Assembly: GCF_000315625.1 (NCBI RefSeq)
Contig: NW_005434629.1
Location: 68,681 to 132,680 of the forward strand
DNA: 64,000 nucleotides
Source of the DNA: Guillardia theta CCMP2712
Taxonomy: Eukaryota > Cryptophyceae > Pyrenomonadales > Geminigeraceae
Reading direction: 5' to 3'
Below, piece after piece: positions 11,522 through 21,971 of this stretch. Each line of letters begins with the position of its first letter. Positions within the stretch are counted from its first letter, which is position 1. The position numbers and the translations under genes were made by a program. The notes below the pieces were generated by a model, which worked only from the letters and a program-made list of their open reading frames with translations, was not told the DNA's origin and searched no databases.

Positions 11522-14041
11522 TTGTGCATGCAAGGCTTTACAGGTTGTTCAATGCAGTACTTCCTGGACTTTGGCTGTTCAATAGAACAATGTATTGTCA
11601 CCGGTCACGGCTTTGATGTTTTGAATACAGAAGTCAGGAAGAAGTTCAGTGCTAGCACGAACCTCTTTCAACAGGGATGGCGGCGTCAAGCCTATTGTGA
11701 AAAGCTTGTCCTTGTTTGTTTATCAACAACGGGGTCCTGAAATTTGATCCTCCGCCTCCATCCGCAATTTACCTGCATCCCCTCAGTCTCCTTGTCGGAT
11801 GCTATTCCCTCGTGCCGCCACCACCCTTTGTTTTTCCTATATTTCGCCCTGAAGGTGGGGTTCCTTGAAAAAAAAATTGATTGATGATTTAACGAAGATT
11901 CTCGAAAAGCACGGATACCACGTGACTTTCAGTCACGGATACAGCTGTTGATTGTAAAACACACCCCTTCGTTCTTGTGTCCCAGCGACTTCTTGAAGGG
12001 ATGAGTACAACTTGATCTTTCTCGAGATTTGCCTGCAATTGGAGGGGTGTGGCTTAAAAGGTTGTCACGGCAGATCCACCTGGCTGCTGACTACCACCCT
12101 TGTGACCTTACAGGAGCCAGTGTGGAAACACACTGTTTCGTCAATCGCTCCGAGGGGCATAAAAACGAAAGGGAAAAAAAAGTAGACGCGTCCAAGTTCG
12201 AAGACAGCGAGCAACTGCCATTATTTCACTCTAGCCCTTGTTCGCTCCTGTCCCTTTCTGTCAACATTAACATGTTCGGGTAGAGCATGTTTACTTCTTG
12301 TTTGTTGTCTCCATCATGCGACCATGCATCACACCAGCTGATAGATGATCTTGTTATGTTCAACATTTTGACGAGTGAACAGAGTGAGAATGACACTGTG
12401 AACGTAAGACGTTCTCATTGAACGCTTCGATGTGAGGTAAAAAACAATACAACACCGCTACTATGACTACCCAGAGAATTTGAATAAGACATCAGATGCA
12501 TTGGAGGTTTCCAAAGAGAAATTCAGGTGTAAGACACTTTCTGACAAATGAACTTGCATCGCTGTTATATTCAAAGGCCGATCTAGCAAGTTTAACAGGA
12601 AACTGTTGTATGCACAACACAGAGATCAAGAACACGACGAGCAGAGAAGGACGAGAGAAGACAGAGTCTCAGAGATAGAAGTCTCTAAGTTTACTTGAGG
12701 TAAACTACGCACCACGCTTGCTGCGAACGCAAGGGGAGGCAGGAGGAGGAGCGTCGCTGGTGACGCGGCGCTCTAAAAAAAGAGTATCCGGAAACGTATC
12801 CCTGACTCCGGATCCTCATGGATACAACAGAAACCAAGAGATGAGAACAAAACAATCACATTGTTGAGCATTCTCCTCCAGCATTGGGAGATCACCATAG
12901 CAAGTCCTCTTTCTGGAATGGCAAGCCGCGCAGTCCGACGCTTCTAACACGAATTGGTGTAGGAAACATCTTGGATTCCTTGGCTATCCCGACTGAACTT
13001 GTGTTTCTAGCAAACAAAAAGACTATGTCGATGATTTCTAACTGCGTATTTCTTAATCAATCTTACGTTGGGTTGAGCGCTTCGTGAAATTCGAAATCTC
13101 TATTTTTGATTCTTGCTCTTGTACACCGGGTAGCAGACCCGTTTATCGAGAGCATACGAATAAACCAAACTTCACTTCCAAAATACCCATTAGCTTAAAT
13201 CAAATATTTGTGGGCATAGATGGCGTCTAGGGAGCACAAACAACCACACACACATTATACAGGTATAACACATTGAAAGAACAAAACGCGTGCACGCCGC
13301 ATCTCGAGAGTGACCAGACCAGCTACATGCATCAGGAGCACTGTGCACACTGAAACTTGAAAACTGTTGTGTTAAGTATCTAGGTTGCGCACTGAAACTT
13401 GCAGGCTGAGGCCCATGTAAACTGGCAGTTCAACGGTCCACAAAGAGAGAACGAAAAATTCAAAATCTGCCTGAACGGATCGGACAAGCTTGACACGCGC
13501 CAGTGGCCAGCGGCTGCCGCGCCGGGGGTGAAAGATGATTGGAAAAGAGGCTTGGTGAAGCCTGAGAGAACTTCGGAAAGGGCTTGGATCCTGTTTCGGG
13601 AGACTTTGTATTGTTGTTGATACCAGGCAACATGTAATCCTCGGAATTCTGAGTCAAGGCTTCTTGGTGATGATCAGACTTTTTTGACTGTATAATAAAC
13701 AGACGCTTGCTTACTTCATACTCGATCCATCTGAGATCCGACGATCATCATCTGCATTTATCTTTCTGGAGTCGTGAGAAACTTCTTCACAGAGTCAACG
13801 AGTCAATTGTTTGCTATTTTTCCAATGACGATGATTGCTATTCCATCCGGGTTGCAACTTGTATACAAAGGTTGAACATGCCGTGAAAGTTACTCCGACA
13901 AAGCCAAAGGCTTGACCCTGACGTGACTGTCCGAGCCGCACAGGCCTAACCATTGAACGGCGACTGTCAGTGTAGTACCCGGGCCGGGACAAGTTGTGAC
14001 TCAGTGTGGCGGCCCCGGAAACAAACTTTTAGTTAAAATAC
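11522..14041. other. intergenic
   Basis: No gene could be supported. Most of the stretch is AT-rich, with scattered short frames lacking family likeness. Positions 13890-14030 form a short GC-rich block that contains CATTGAACGGCG and the 15-mer CTGTCAGTGTAGTAC (13964-13978). That 15-mer recurs at 46173-46187 in the island beside the paralogue of the next gene. Confidence 0.5.
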
Positions 14042-14087
14042 GGGAGTAGGAGCAGGAGCAGGAGCAAGAGCCAAAGTTAAGTTTCAG

Positions 14088-14152
<65 letters not shown>

Positions 14153-14155
14153 CAT

Positions 14156-14226
<71 letters not shown>
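14042..14226. repeat. (AGGAGC)n arrays upstream of the zinc-cluster gene
   Basis: Three tracts of the AGGAGC hexamer are separated by short unrelated spacers: about 14047-14068, 14091-14151 and 14158-14226. They end about 200 bases before the start of the regulator gene, within what would be its promoter region. A role in expression is speculation. Confidence 0.95.
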
Positions 14227-14227
<1 letters not shown>

Positions 14228-14431
14228 TGAATACGCCCTGATATGAGGGTTTCAGCAGGAGGAGGAGTGGAAAGCGCATTATCAGTTTGTGTTTTATCAT
14301 TAGGGGGCACGTTGGAAGGGTTTGTAAAGGTGGATAGAGGCAAAAGTTGTAGATATGACTACATTGTAAATATGAGTTAGTACGGACTTGCATCCATTTC
14401 AATATTGAGATTCTGACAACGAAGCAGACGG

Positions 14432-16231
14432 ATGGGCGATGAATCTTGGTTCAGAGCTCGCGAAGAAATCCTTCGGCAGAAGAACTTGCGCGATATCTCA
14501 CTTTTTTCGGTAACTTGCCCAGCTCAAGACCATAGTGGCAAATCGGTTTTTATACCATGCCAAGCTTTAGCACCAGCATTAGAAACATCCTTTCGGTCGT
14601 CCAAAACAGCAGAAGGATATTATCGCGGCAACGAAACGGCAGAGCGCTGGATGCCACTGGAAGATGCTTGCTTAAATATAGAACCCTGGCCAAGAGTTGA
14701 AGGTTATGATTATGATACCTGCCGGCTTGGGCAATCGTATCAAACAAGTATTTTACCCCAACCTTCCTGGCACGGAACTGGAAACAACGAAGCTTTCCAC
14801 GGATTTCCTCCCACTGCACATGATGGAGTCAGCACGGTCAACTCACTATCGCAGGATCTTTCTGATGATCAGTCTGGGATCTATGATCTTTCGGAATCAG
14901 ATAAGAGCTATCGCTCGGTTCCCATGTCAACAGTTGACGAATTGGAGAGCTCCAGTCATTCTGATTTGAGCGATTTGATGCTCGGAGATTCTGGCAACAC
15001 TGAAACCATCGTGGATCAGATTAACAAAGATGGTGAGGCTCATAACGATGATCAGGACCAGGCTCTCCCCTCGTTTCTTTCTCCTGAGAACAATTCCTTG
15101 CGCATAGTGTTCCGTGTCGACAAACAAGCCAAGCCGTGCTCGTTTTGTAAACAGAGAAAGTTGAAGTGCAGTCGGGTTAGACCGTGCGGGAGCTGCTCGA
15201 CGAGGAAGAGGGGGGAACTTTGCGATGCGTCAATAAGTCTGATCGAAAAAGCTGATATGGCAAGCATCGTTGAACGACCTATTCAGTTTCGCAGAATTCT
15301 CGAATTTGCTGACAGCAACGGCTTTGCCACGACAATGTTGGCAGCCAAGAGTATTGGTGTGAACCACATGCTTGTTCGGAGGCTCTGGGAGAATGGGCTT
15401 GACACGAATCACATCATGAGTATGCTGGTCAGAATGCCTCCCAACGTGAAGCAAGCTATCAACAATGGATGCGATATGATGAGCAACGCATACCTGAAGC
15501 TGCTTGCTAAGACGAAGGGAAAGATTGCTGCTCCATGCCCACAATCGACCATGCATGGCCGAAGTTCCCTCATCTTCGAGGACGCGGAGGAGGAGGTCTT
15601 GCACGTTCAGCAGTTGATAGGGCACGGCTGCTGGCTAATGGTAAGCTTTGACCCTGAAACCGGGCAAAGGACCCGGTGCTCCGTGGGGCCTGACTATTCA
15701 GATTCCATGTTGGGGATACACAGCGAGGAATTCATGTCCAGATTCGCACTCAACGATCTCTGCATCCCCATGACGGAGATTGACGCCTTCTGTATAGTGA
15801 TTCACAACATGTTGACCGCTTTGGAGGAGACCAACTGCATCTACATCCGATGTGACCGAAAGGTAGGGGCAACGCACACCCCCTTCATCAGAAAGCATTC
15901 GATGATCCGAGAGGACGACCGGTGGGGGAGGAACATCCGCCTTATCTTCTCCTACGAGGTTGAGACCCCACAGTCCTTCGACTTCATGCTCGAGCATCTG
16001 CCCGAGAAGGTGCGGCCTTTTTCCAGCTTCCTGGGGGACTCGAGGAAGTTTGCTGAGATTGAGGAACGTCACAAAAGCGACATGCAGTTCCGTGGGAAGA
16101 TCGTCCACTGGAACAAGTCGAGCAAAAATAGAAAGCGGCTGCAGGAGTTTGGGGAGCACATCAGATCACTGTTCGAGAAGGCAACAAGCAAGATCAACAA
16201 AGTACACGACAGCATTCATGAAAAGATTTGA
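14432..16231 (+). CDS. Zn2Cys6 zinc-cluster regulator with PAS-like domain (paralogue 1)
   Basis: A 599-residue intronless frame. Cys 236, 239, 246, 252, 255 and 264 form a complete binuclear zinc cluster (C-x2-C-x6-C-x5-C-x2-C-x8-C) with the basic KQRKLK between ligands, as in fungal Gal4-type DNA-binding domains. The N-terminal 230 residues are acidic and Ser-rich, a possible activation region. After the cluster comes a conserved block with LWENGL, then a PAS-like segment with SFDPETGQRT and IHSEEFMSRFALNDLCIPM. This combination resembles fungal Ert1/AcuK regulators. The same order and motifs occur in the gene at 46.4-48.2 kb. A nuclear transcription factor is inferred; the ligand, if any, and the targets are unknown. 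GC-rich blocks lie on both sides. Confidence 0.85.
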   Translation: MGDESWFRAREEILRQKNLRDISLFSVTCPAQDHSGKSVFIPCQALAPALETSFRSSKTAEGYYRGNETAERWMPLEDACLNIEPWPRVEGYDYDTCRLGQSYQTSILPQPSWHGTGNNEAFHGFPPTAHDGVSTVNSLSQDLSDDQSGIYDLSESDKSYRSVPMSTVDELESSSHSDLSDLMLGDSGNTETIVDQINKDGEAHNDDQDQALPSFLSPENNSLRIVFRVDKQAKPCSFCKQRKLKCSRVRPCGSCSTRKRGELCDASISLIEKADMASIVERPIQFRRILEFADSNGFATTMLAAKSIGVNHMLVRRLWENGLDTNHIMSMLVRMPPNVKQAINNGCDMMSNAYLKLLAKTKGKIAAPCPQSTMHGRSSLIFEDAEEEVLHVQQLIGHGCWLMVSFDPETGQRTRCSVGPDYSDSMLGIHSEEFMSRFALNDLCIPMTEIDAFCIVIHNMLTALEETNCIYIRCDRKVGATHTPFIRKHSMIREDDRWGRNIRLIFSYEVETPQSFDFMLEHLPEKVRPFSSFLGDSRKFAEIEERHKSDMQFRGKIVHWNKSSKNRKRLQEFGEHIRSLFEKATSKINKVHDSIHEKI

Positions 16232-16329
16232 CACTTTACGGTCAACTCAGCCTCAGCACTGGCTGAGTGTTCAATCACTGTCACCCGAGTCACGAGGATC
16301 GAACTTGAAGCAGTCTCACTCACCCGAAA

Positions 16330-16990
16330 CTTGATTGAAAGCTCACCCGTTTCCCGGGCCGCCGGGCCCGTGACACCCGGTGACCGCTGAGCCGGGCCGG
16401 GCCGGACTCTCCGGGATGCCGCAGATTCCGGCGGGTCCGGCCCCGGTGACTGTGACTGTGCCGGTGTGATGAGGCGGCGGCCGGGCCGGCTAGGCTTGGC
16501 CCGCCGGGCCGGCTGAGAGGGCCCGGCCGCCGCGAGGAGCCTCCGGGGGAGTCCTGGTCACGCCACCGTGTGTCGGTGACCAGCAAAGCGGCCGGTCACC
16601 CATCTGAGTGACTGATGATAAACGGGGCCGGGGTAGGTTGAATAAAAAGTTGATGCGTCAGTTGCCGTCACTCGGAGTCAGTCACGGTGACAGCCACCGA
16701 GGCTCGCCGCCATTGAACAGAGTCCGGTTGCCCGGCAGTGCGGCCCGGGCGACCTGGGACCGTGACTCGGAACTTCGGAAGCCGAGCGACGGTGCCGGGC
16801 CCGCCCCCCTGCAAGGCTGGCCGAGCCGCTGCCCCGGCCCAGTGCAGTCACCCGGCCGCCGGCCGGGCCGGGCACTGACAGTGCCGCGACTCCGGCCGCG
16901 ACTGCGGCACTGGCGGCACTCCGGGAGAGATGTCAGAGGCGGGCTCGGACCTGAGCCCGAAATATCACCACTGGCTGAATGGGGGAGTGG
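16330..16990. repeat. GC-rich island, GTGAC/GTCAC and GCCGGGCC words
   Basis: Very GC-rich, non-coding DNA begins about 100 bases after the zinc-cluster gene. It is dense in GCCGGGCC, GTGACCG, GTCACTC, GACTC and CATTGAAC words, without simple tandem periodicity. The same vocabulary fills 24.5-24.9, 29.6-29.8, 33.1-34.2, 45.9-46.3 and 63.1-64.0 kb. Best read as copies or relics of one dispersed repeat family; mobility is not shown. Confidence 0.6.
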
Positions 16991-17400
16991 AAGGGAGGGA
17001 GGAGGGAGGAGATGAAAGAGCAGAAGCAAGCAAGAGATGATTTAAGTTCCATCAGAGGAGAAGAGATCTCTACTGAAAAGATGGAATGGATTGAAAAATG
17101 TGAGATCGGCAGGCAACATCCGATTTTTCTTTGATTCGGGCAAGTTGCCGACGTCAAATGGAGGCGGAATAGAGCTCGAGAGAGATTATAGGGATCTTGA
17201 TGCATCTCGAGACAGACAAAGAAATAATCATGTGTTACAACATCGCTTATCTTTCTGACCTTTCTCTTTTGACAAGCATTTCCAGGTGGTTGCGTGATAG
17301 TATGTTCTCCTTGATTACACAGCTGCATCAACTCCCGCAGTTGTTGGGGTATGAGACCATTACCCAAGGCAGGGCCGAACTTACACTGCTCTACAGAATG

Positions 17401-18049
17401 GGGCCTCCTGTCATGAAGGATTGGGATGACTTGGAAGAGCCGGGAACCGGAGCAGGGTAACGTTGCCCTCTGCACATCACGGTCTCGTCTGATGTCGGGT
17501 ATGCGCAGGAACTGGTACTATCCTGTACTGGACAGCGAGGGGTCGACAGTCTGCTATGAGTACATGAGTATCAAGCTGCAGAATCCTGAGATGCAGCAGT
17601 GGGGCTGTCGGGGAGAGTTTCCTGGAAGCGAGTTCCGCAGAGTCAGCCCCACACCATCAGGTGAGAAGGGAGGAGGAGGGCGAACGTGGAGGAGGAGGAG
17701 GGTAGAGGGGAGGGTGGGAAAATTGAGAGGGCACAACAAGGAACGATTGAAAGGAAGGGGGGCATCGTGGTGCACGGAAGATTGGTACAGCTGTAGAGGA
17801 GGAGTGGCGATTGAGCCAAAGGGGAGCGGAGAGCGGAGGAGAAGAGTGTGTGGTAGGTTGAATTTGAAAGGGGGTGGTGCGATCTTTGCTAGTTCGGATC
17901 GGTTCCTGAGAAGACCTGTCTTTGCTTGACTAGTCTGCAGGACGATCAGTCTGCGGGTCGAGAACCTGGGACTCGTCAACCCTTCAGCATGGATGTCAGG
18001 AGACGGTGTACTGGATGCCTTCGGCACATCCTCGGAGCATGTGAGGTCC
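17401..18049 (+). CDS. unidentified plus-strand coding exons
   Basis: Two blocks look coding. The first, about 17401-17661, carries MKDWDDLEEPG and, in another frame, NWYYPVLDSEGS and EMQQWGCRGEF. It ends at a GTGAG donor. The second starts after CTGCAG at 17940 and reads SLRVENLGLVNPSAWM in phase with the first. The start and end of the gene were not found. A further block at about 18208-18312 may be its last exon. No family recognised. It could also be non-coding DNA that happens to be open. Confidence 0.3.
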
Positions 18050-18689
18050 TGGTTTTGCTCATAGAGGGGAGATGCCGAAGTTTTTGTGTGATGGTAGTAA
18101 TCTTTCTGCTGTGTAAAGTAAACGATATTTCGCCGCTTCTTGTGAAGGAGCCGGATAGTTTTCTTGGTTGAGGGAAGTTGATGTTCTATCTCATCTGAGT
18201 TGCTCGCAGTCCAGCCGTCGATAGTTGGTCACATGACTTGCAAGGTGCACAAGAGATTAGTGAGGCTGAAGATTCAGCTGCATTCGATGAGAATGCTCGA
18301 GGGAGATGAAGTAGGATAGCAAGAGGTCAAAGACGTCGCTCGTGTTTGCGTGCTGCACGTTACATATCCAGCAGCAATCGAGCAGGGGAGGGTGACGGGG
18401 TCGACGAGAGTGAGGGAGGAGCGAAAGTTCAGAAGTCGGCAGGCAGACACGCGTAAGGTGACGAGAGCAGTTGCTTCATCAGACAAACGAAGGTCTCTGA
18501 CCGATGAGGATCCCTGTATCAGCTGGACGAACAAGTCAGACGCCTGGGGTATTGGAGGGGACGTCCAACTTTCTTACCCGCTGCCACACACAGAACGCTC
18601 TTGTCTCGCTGGGACTTGTCGCAGATCACGGCTCCTACGTCGTTGACAGCCTGCGAATAACCTGCGGCACTGACATCAGCCCATGGCAC

Positions 18690-20965
18690 TCATGAGGGGG
18701 GAAACAGACGATGGAAGGCGAGGGGGACGATGATCGAGCTGGAAGACAGCGAGAAGGACAAGACTGTTCCGTCCTGCCAGAGCAACCAAGATATCAGTAA
18801 GGAGTCCTTGCTGGTTGACAGAGCACATACAATCGAGCTGCTGACGAAGGTTCGAGCATCGTCGCCCATCACTTCACTTATGGCGCTCACACAGCCCTGG
18901 CTCACGAGTCTCAACGGGTCTGCCTCGGAACAAGACAAACTTCAAGACCTTGTGAAAACCGTCCTTGAAGTCTTCCGATGCATGGGCAGAGACAAACGAC
19001 TTCTCGTTCCTGCTCCACATGTTCAACAAAAACATCACATTCTTCAATCCTGTCTCTCGCGCCTTGCAGTATCCTGTCCTGTCTTGTCCTGCCTTCTCCT
19101 ACCTCTATCGCTACATCATGCGCGAAGCATCACCTGATGTCATACACGAGTATCGGGCCCTCCTCACACCCTGCGATTACGTAGCTCCCGAAGGGTTGGA
19201 TGGCCACAAGGCTGTCAAGTTGAGGTAAGTCGGCAGCACTTCTACTCCTCACCTCCTTCACTTGTGTCGCTGCGCGTTGTCGAACGTCTTGGGCTTCAAG
19301 TCTTTCGAGTTCGAGCTCCACATCTTCAACCCTCCAGCAGAACCTGAGCAGAAGGCCTCAACACGGCAGAGGAGGGAGGTGGAGAGGTCACCGGCAGTGA
19401 AGAAGAAGTCTCCTTGGCTGTCAAACTTGAGATCGTTGATGGACACCCAATCAGCATTTTCAACCTGCGTTCAGGTGAGGTTAAGTGAAGAGTCTCGTCC
19501 TCCCTCTTCTTATGAGCACCACAGCCATCATCTCCTTGGCCGAAAATCTCCACCTCCACCGCAATCTCAATCATCGTGGCCATCATCATCGCCGTCATCG
19601 TCGTCATCGTCGTCATCATCATCGCCACCACCACCACCACCATCATCATATCACCACCACCATCAGTCAAACTATCTCTCCTTCCCATCGCTTCCAAATG
19701 CTTCTCCTCACCCTCATCGTTGCTTCTTCCAGTCCTCCGGAGCTATTTCTCTGCACCTCAAAAATATTTCCATCCTCTCCCGCAGACAAAACTCTCATGC
19801 CGCGCGATCTGTGACCAGATATCAGCACCTCTCATCCTATTGGTCCAACCACACCCTCCCCTTGCGTTCTTCCTCCTCTCCCCTCCCCTTCCTGTCCCCT
19901 CTTTTCCCTTTCCCGTCGCTTCCTCTTGCCATCCATCCTCCTCTTCCCCTTCTTCCAACAGACGCACTTGGGATCCAACGAGATCGCACTGCAGCTGCAC
20001 GAGTGGAGCGGCGCTCCTGCTCCTTCCTTCGCGTATGCCTCCTCGCCATGAGAGACCTGTTGGTATCGGTCAAGGAAGGCAGGGAGCGAGGAAACAAGCA
20101 GCAGGAAGTGCTGGAAGGTCGAGAAGCATCAGGGGATGCAACAGGCAACATTGAAAGAGAAAAGGAGGATTACCCCCCAGAGCTCCAAACTCTCGTCCTC
20201 TCCTGAATCCATTCGCGCCTCGCTGAGTTGAGCATGCAGGGAGTAGACGCTTCCCTTCCTCGTCCCAACCCACAGAGGAACGCCAGTCTCGTAGCTGACA
20301 TGCGGTATGCTCTCGATGCAGCTCACACTAGCGTTCAGACTGTAGTCTTCCTGAGAGTATCGCGCTGTGTCAATGCAGAAGAAGAAAGACAAGGGGGAGG
20401 TGGAGGAAGAATCTGGGAAAGAAGGACACAGAAAAATGGGGCAGCAATAGAAAGAGTGAAGGTGAGCGAAAGGAAGAGGGAAGGGGAAGGGGAAAGGAAA
20501 GACAGGGAGGAGAAAAGAGGAGAGAAGATCTACTTACCTGCTTCATCAACAGGTTCGCATGCCGAGTTTCTCCGAGCAGACCAGCATTCCAAACCTTAGG
20601 GAGGGAAACTATCAGGGAGTTTGATGTCATCAGGTAAAGTAGGAAGCATCAACAGTATGTGGGTATAGAATGAAGCGAATAGACATCAGGCGGGACTCGT
20701 GGTGTTGACAGTCTGTGTTCTCTGTCAAGAAGGCTTTTCGTCACTTACACGAATCTTGTTGATGGGCTCGTCGTGCGTCCCGGATATGACAATGTTGCCC
20801 CAGCTTCCATCCTGTCTGGCAGCTGAAAATCGACAGTGTCAGAGGGCAACGACACAAGTGCTTCTGTCCTGCACACCTCCAGAGAGAGTTGATATCTTCA
20901 CGGCTGCATTGGACGAACAAACCATGTCAGAAGCATTTCTCCAACAACTACAACTCTACACTCCT
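18690..20965 (-). CDS. WD40-type beta-propeller protein, multi-exon
   Basis: Several minus-strand segments carry WD40-like strand patterns. They are separated by CT-rich introns. In transcript order they are: NIVISGTHDEPINKIR (about 20748-20820, ending at GTAAGT), VWNAGLLGETRHANLL (about 20540-20600), GVPLWVGTRKGSVYSL (about 20182-20380), SINDLKFDSQGDFFFTAG (about 19396-19470), GLKMWSSNSKDL (about 19270-19345), VIAGCEEGPILVYD (about 19130-19230), a block at about 18915-19085, and LLWQDGTVLSFSL near 18760. Propellers act as protein-binding platforms; the specific member was not identified. Exon limits, start and stop are approximate. The intron at about 19480-19700 is full of CATCGT-type repeats. 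Confidence 0.55.
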
Positions 20966-21971
20966 TGCAGTTTGAAATGATGGAGTCATTGTGTTTCCAT
21001 AGTCCATAAAATATTTCAAGAGAGAACGATAAAGTTCTTTGTTGTCGATTTGTGCCGGACTTTATCCTATCCTACAGGATCCCAAGGCTTCCGAAGTTCG
21101 ATGGGAATCGGATTTCACAATCGATGTCTCATAACAAGACCAAAGATAAGGTGGCGTAGCTCATATCTGATCTACATTCCATTCATTCCTGAGTAAATAT
21201 GTCTCCGTCGCGATCCTTGCCCTACCACTTCCTCCTCACTTCCCACTGCTCTCAACAAAGCAGCACTCAGTCCTTATATCTCCTCTCCTCATGCCTGTTG
21301 GCGTGAACGAGACTTCAACACTCACTTGCTACACTCTCAAGAAAACTCGCATCTTCAGCCTCCTCCACCATCTCACCTGATGTTCGCACTCCCGCATGGT
21401 TGCCAAACGAGAAGTCGGCGAGCGGTGGAGGCGGCATGGCAGGACGGGATGAGAGGGGATGAGGGTACTCCTTTGGCAACATAGAGCTCCCCTCAGAGTT
21501 TTAAGAACCCTGGGGTCTGCAGAGGGGTGGGGTCAGTTACGCGTGTGGATGGTACAAAAGGATACGTTCAGGGTGGGGTAAAAGCAGGTCAAAAAGGGGG
21601 GTCATCGTTTTTCGAGGAGTTGGTGATTCTGGTAGTCAAAGGGGTGGGGTAGGAATGGCCCGGGCGGGCCTTCTATTGGCCACTCAAGAGGATGGATTGG
21701 GAAGGGCAACGGGGGCGGGAAGATAATATTGCCTAAAGGTGTGATATTTCTTAATTGACATAATAGGAAAAAATCCATATGATCTGACCTTTGTCTGACG
21801 TTACTCCTTTGTATTATTGCGCCGGGTACCCATCCTATACCCCAGAACCTTCTTGCATTCACCTCTAAGATTAGTAGAAGACCTAAGAAAAAGGCCAGCT
21901 TCACCCCCTCCCTCAAAATTAAAGGGGCACAGCCTCCGTCTACCCAGTCCTCTCTCGGCAGAAGCGTGACC
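20966..21971. other. intergenic
   Basis: No gene is seen. From about 21480 to 21660 the plus strand is G-rich with GGGTGGGGTAA-type words, like the other G-rich tracts near 34.3-35.4, 38.7 and 54 kb. The remainder is unremarkable. It should hold the promoter of the zinc-cluster/PHD gene. Confidence 0.5.

Noticed and set aside
16933-17475. 180-codon minus-strand frame
   Set aside because: Starts in the GC island and has no domain-like features; the plus strand of its last 100 bases looks more coding.
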